NCBI GenBank assembly: GCA_945906015.1
Contig: CAMDQV010000081.1
Span: 1-8,172, forward strand
Direction of reading: 5' to 3'
DNA: 8,172 nucleotides
Source of the DNA: Pedobacter schmidteae
Lineage (GTDB): Bacteria > Bacteroidota > Bacteroidia > Sphingobacteriales > Sphingobacteriaceae
Shown: piece after piece, positions 5,215 to 8,172 of the stretch
How positions within the stretch are numbered: the stretch's first letter is position 1
Layout of the letters: every line of letters starts with the position of its first letter
Notes under the pieces: model-generated
Seen by the model: the letters and a program-made list of their open reading frames with translations, nothing else
Databases searched by the model: none
Told to the model about the DNA's origin: nothing
Program-made: the position numbers and the translations under genes

Positions 5215-5246
5215 AAAAAGCCATCCCATTCCCAGGATGGTTTTTT
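5215..5246 (+). terminator. Rho-independent terminator after dnaJ
   Basis: CCATCC (5221-5226) pairs with GGATGG (5235-5240) around an 8-nt loop. The stem extends outward through G-U and A-U pairs between AAAAAG (5215-5220) and the six T (5241-5246) that form the release tract. It begins 12 bases after the dnaJ stop and closes the grpE-dnaJ unit. The A-run on the other side could make it weakly bidirectional. Confidence 0.85.
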
Positions 5247-5349
5247 GCTTTAAATAATTCTTTCAGCGATTTCTTTAATTTATTAGCAATTCATTCAAAA
5301 ATATTACATCCATAAGATTTAATGCCTGTTTTATACTATTAAGTTTTAA

Positions 5350-5357
5350 TAAATTTG
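5350..5357 (+). promoter_or_regulatory. Candidate -7 box for the TonB-dependent receptor gene
   Basis: TAAATTTG matches TAnnTTTG exactly. Transcription would start near 5361-5364, leaving a leader of about 30 nt before ATG 5394. No TTG -33 element is seen at the right distance, and no Fur-box-like palindrome or riboswitch structure was recognised between the dnaJ terminator and the gene. Confidence 0.45.
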
Positions 5358-5393
5358 TCTTGCCTTGTATAAGCTTGGCTTTAAATTAAAGAA

Positions 5394-7481
5394 ATGGATC
5401 TAGACAGATACTTAATACCTAGGAGAATCACAATCACCTTACTATTTTCGACGCTTGTTAATTTCTGTTTTGCCCAAAGCAAGGTTGATTCTGTACAAAA
5501 AGTGGGAGAAATAGTGATTCGTGCTTATTTATCTGAGCAACCAATTCTGAGGGTTCCTTCATCTGTTAGCCTAATCAGTAATAAACAATTGAGAGATCAG
5601 CCTGGCATTTCCATGCTTCCGGCTTTGAATTCCTTTCCGGGTATACGAATGGAAGAAAGATCTCCAGGCAGTTACCGCCTATCTATTCGAGGCAGTTCAT
5701 TACGTTCACCTTTCGGAGTTAGAAATGTAAAGGTTTACCTGGATGAGTTCCCTTTAACAGATGCAGGCGGCAATACCTATCTCAACCTTATTGATATAAA
5801 CAGCATTCATAATATTGAAGTATTAAAAGGCCCAGATGGCAGTTTATTCGGTGCAAACTCAGGTGGGGTTGTGTTGTTAAACCCAATTGACAAACGTGCC
5901 GACAGTTCATGGGCATCAGCAGGAATTAGTAGCGGTTCGTATGGTTTATTTCAGGAGAAAATTGCTATCCAGAAAAAATTTAAAAATCAATTCCTGAATA
6001 TTAATCATTCTTACCAAAGGTCGGATGGCTACAGAGAACACAGTGCTATGAGCCGCAACTTTGCACAAGTGATGTATCGGATGAACTATTCAGAAGAGAA
6101 TCAACTGCGCGTTCTGGCATTCTACTCAAATCTAGAATACAAAACCCCTGGAGGATTAACGCTGGCACAATATACAGCTAACCCAAGTGCAGCAAGACCT
6201 TCAACAGCATTTGTTGCTGGTCCTGTAGCTCAAAAAGCCCGGATTGAAAACAATACCTTATATGCCGGAATTGTCAATGAAGCTAAGATCATCAATAACC
6301 TGAGACATGTTATTGCACTTTACGGTTCATCAACAGATTACCTGAATCCTTTCATAACTAATTATGAAATTAGAAAAGAGAATACTGCCGGAATACGCAC
6401 CTATATTGAATTATCTGGCAATCAGGATAAATCAATTAATTGGAAATGGAATGCAGGTCTCGAATTACAAACTACCGGAGCTGATATAGCCAATTACACT
6501 AATAACAGAGGTGTTCAGGGCAGCCTTCAGGCCCAGGATGATATTATTTCAAATCAATTCTTTTATTTTACCCGCTTTTCAACAAATATTGGTGAAAGAC
6601 TTAGTGCTGAAGTTGCATCAAGCTTAAATTATTACAAGTATAAATTCTCTAAAAATATACGTACTTATGATAGCCGTTTTGAGCGCAAATTCGATCCGGA
6701 GCTGATGCCTCGTTTGGCATTGTCTTATAAAATTTCTAGCAATCTTGCACTTAGATCTTCTATTAGTAGAGGATATTCTCCTCCAACAATTGCAGAGGTG
6801 AGAGCATCTGATAATATAATCAACCCCAATATAGAATCAGAAACAGGCTGGAACTATGAAGCTGGATTGAGATTGCGTAACAAAACTGACAGGTTGTGGC
6901 TAGATGCCTCAATTTTCCAATACAGACTTGAGAATGCCATTGTTCGTAGGGTTAATGCAAATGATACTGAATATTATTTAAATGCTGGTGGCACTCGCCA
7001 GACGGGTGTAGAAACACAGGCAAGTTACTGGCTTATTGAACCGGGTTCAAAAAGATTCCTTAGCGGACTTCAATTGCAAAATAGTTATACTTTAAGTAAG
7101 TATTTTTTTCAGAATTATGTTAACGGAACCAGCAATTATTCAGGGAACCGTCTTACAGGTACACCAAGGTCGGTAGTGATCAGTGGACTAGACTTCCGGT
7201 TCAAAAATAATTTCTACCTGTTCGCACAGCATAATTACACTTCAAAAATTGCATTGAATGATGCAAATAGTGTCTTTTCAAATTCATTTGATCTGGTTCA
7301 TTTTAAAGCCGGATGGAGAAGCAGTAAACCAGGTAAATCTATTATTGATGTTTTTGCAGGAATAGATAACCTGCTGGATGAAACCTATAGTTTGGGAAAT
7401 GATCTAAATGCCTTTGGTGGCAGATTTTTCAATGCTGCTGCTCCGCGAAATTTCTTTGCCGGAATGAAACTTACTTTATAG
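5394..7481 (+). CDS. TonB-dependent outer-membrane receptor
   Basis: A 695-aa outer-membrane transporter. An N-terminal signal peptide has basic residues RR at 10-11, a hydrophobic core ITITLLFSTLVNFCFA, and likely cleavage after Ala27. Cys25 does not sit in a lipobox. VGEIVIRA at 37-44 is a plausible TonB-box region. The plug domain follows (about 50-165) with the characteristic SFPGIRMEER, YRLSIRGSS, VYLDEFPLTD and NIEVLKGPDGSLFGANSGGVVLLNP segments. The rest is a beta-barrel with many alternating aromatic strands, ending RNFFAGMKLTL. There is no N-terminal carboxypeptidase-like extension and no SusD gene beside it, so a siderophore-, haem- or vitamin-type ligand is more likely than a polysaccharide. 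The PGGLTLAQYTANP loop near 259-271 recalls ferric-siderophore receptors. The ligand is not determinable. The gene stands alone, between the dnaJ terminator and a hairpin. Confidence 0.92.
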   Translation: MDLDRYLIPRRITITLLFSTLVNFCFAQSKVDSVQKVGEIVIRAYLSEQPILRVPSSVSLISNKQLRDQPGISMLPALNSFPGIRMEERSPGSYRLSIRGSSLRSPFGVRNVKVYLDEFPLTDAGGNTYLNLIDINSIHNIEVLKGPDGSLFGANSGGVVLLNPIDKRADSSWASAGISSGSYGLFQEKIAIQKKFKNQFLNINHSYQRSDGYREHSAMSRNFAQVMYRMNYSEENQLRVLAFYSNLEYKTPGGLTLAQYTANPSAARPSTAFVAGPVAQKARIENNTLYAGIVNEAKIINNLRHVIALYGSSTDYLNPFITNYEIRKENTAGIRTYIELSGNQDKSINWKWNAGLELQTTGADIANYTNNRGVQGSLQAQDDIISNQFFYFTRFSTNIGERLSAEVASSLNYYKYKFSKNIRTYDSRFERKFDPELMPRLALSYKISSNLALRSSISRGYSPPTIAEVRASDNIINPNIESETGWNYEAGLRLRNKTDRLWLDASIFQYRLENAIVRRVNANDTEYYLNAGGTRQTGVETQASYWLIEPGSKRFLSGLQLQNSYTLSKYFFQNYVNGTSNYSGNRLTGTPRSVVISGLDFRFKNNFYLFAQHNYTSKIALNDANSVFSNSFDLVHFKAGWRSSKPGKSIIDVFAGIDNLLDETYSLGNDLNAFGGRFFNAAAPRNFFAGMKLTL

Positions 7482-7484
7482 AAT

Positions 7485-7525
7485 TATGCATACATCCGAT
7501 GAATTACTCATCGGATGTATGCATA
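7485..7525. terminator. Perfect 18-bp hairpin between convergent genes, possible bidirectional terminator
   Basis: Positions 7485-7502 and 7508-7525 are perfect reverse complements around the 5-nt loop ATTAC. The structure starts 3 bases after the receptor's TAG (7479-7481) and ends at the base before the opposing gene's stop codon (complement 7526-7528). Neither side has a proper T-tract, so it is not a textbook Rho-independent terminator. It may block convergent transcription or protect 3' ends. Confidence 0.65.
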
Positions 7526-8172
7526 TCAAAAATTTAACTCTGCTAATTTTTCGGTAGGATTCATCATGTATGTCAGTAAGGTACCATCGTTCAGCAATTC
7601 AAGAACCCTGAAACCTTTGTAAGGAGTACCCCAATTGCCTCCTACATGTGAGTCAAACAGGAATGGTATATTATCAGCCATTTTAACACCATCCTGATCA
7701 TGCTCATGACCATGAAAACCTGCCCGGATATTTGGATACTTTTTAATTAATGTGAAAAAATCAGGTGTATCAATTGCATGCTTAGTCCATTTTGCCTGAG
7801 GGATATGGAGTATCAGAAACACATTCTTTTTATTTTTATACTGCTCTAGCTTCGACTCTAACCAAAGCAGATCAGGAGAAACATAAGTTCCTTGTTCATT
7901 GGAGGTATCGGCTAAAATAAATGCTGCATCCTTTGTTTCAAAGCTATGATTCAAAGGCATTTTCCAGACCTCATTCCAGAACTCGCTAGTAACCATATCA
8001 TGATTACCTCTGGTTACAAAATAAGGTACATCAAGCTGATCAATTTTCTTTTTGACCAATGGTAAAAAAGACTTTTCATTATGAATGATATCACCATTAA
8101 TAACACAAAAATTCAATTTATTGGTTTTATTAAACAGGTTGATTTGATTGATAACCTTATCAGTCATTTCTT
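7526..8172 (-). CDS. Calcineurin-like metallophosphoesterase, N-terminus outside window
   Basis: The frame is open to the right edge of the window, so the true start probably lies beyond it. The ATG at 8165-8167 would make a 213-aa product lacking the family's first metal-binding motif (DxH), which normally lies some tens of residues before the GD motif. Numbering from that ATG, the visible motifs are GD at 25-26 (GDIIHN), GNHD at 54-57, His121 in ILHIP, and GHEH at 153-156 (GFHGHEHDQDG). These give the standard metal ligands of a dinuclear phosphoesterase. The tail ends TEKLAELNF. The substrate could be a nucleotide, phosphoprotein or other phosphoester and cannot be told. No signal peptide can be judged because the N-terminus is missing. 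The gene converges on the TonB receptor gene with 44 bp between stop codons. Confidence 0.85.
   Translation of the reverse strand, partial: EMTDKVINQINLFNKTNKLNFCVINGDIIHNEKSFLPLVKKKIDQLDVPYFVTRGNHDMVTSEFWNEVWKMPLNHSFETKDAAFILADTSNEQGTYVSPDLLWLESKLEQYKNKKNVFLILHIPQAKWTKHAIDTPDFFTLIKKYPNIRAGFHGHEHDQDGVKMADNIPFLFDSHVGGNWGTPYKGFRVLELLNDGTLLTYMMNPTEKLAELNF

Noticed and set aside
5394..5480. TonB receptor as a lipoprotein (Cys25 near the signal peptide end)
   Set aside because: The residues before Cys25 (VNF) do not fit a lipobox, and FCFA-Q looks like a signal peptidase I site.

Overview
The window looks like a chromosomal segment of a Bacteroidota bacterium, most likely Sphingobacteriaceae (Pedobacter-like). 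The case rests on AT-rich intergenic DNA, several exact matches to the Bacteroidota -7 box TAnnTTTG close upstream of genes, A-rich rather than strong Shine-Dalgarno leaders, a TonB-dependent receptor, and an ftsE gene with no ftsX beside it. The genus is inferred, not proven.

Layout. Positions 2-274 hold the C-terminal end of a WD40 beta-propeller protein (+). Positions 275-605 carry no gene but hold three blocks of degenerate 7-bp repeats. A dicluster ferredoxin (606-956, -) is divergent from a LuxC-type acyl-CoA reductase (1064-2083, +); each has a candidate -7 box in or near the shared 107-bp gap. Positions 2084-2349 are again gene-free and hold two larger heptad arrays: a G-rich one (GAGGTAG/GAAGTAT) and a G-free one (CTAACTA/CTAATTA). 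The second ends against a -7 box that would give an almost leaderless mRNA for a 67-aa protein of unknown function, whose stop overlaps the start of ftsE (ATGA). Next comes grpE-dnaJ (3398-5202), preceded by a sequence with sigma-54 -24/-12 geometry and followed by a good intrinsic terminator. A TonB-dependent outer-membrane receptor (5394-7481, +) converges on a metallophosphoesterase (7526-8172, -, cut by the window edge). The 44 bp between their stop codons is almost entirely a perfect 18-bp hairpin.

How the genes fit together. GrpE and DnaJ are the nucleotide-exchange factor and J-protein of the DnaK system; dnaK is not here. The ferredoxin and acyl-CoA reductase are both redox proteins sharing a regulatory gap, so a functional link is possible but not shown. 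FtsE is an ATPase that normally works with FtsX in divisome and peptidoglycan-hydrolase control. The receptor imports an unknown ligand.

The most unusual content is non-coding: five arrays with quite different motifs share one 7-bp period, clustered on both sides of the ferredoxin/acyl-CoA reductase pair. No defence system, mobile element, CRISPR array, tRNA or rRNA was seen.
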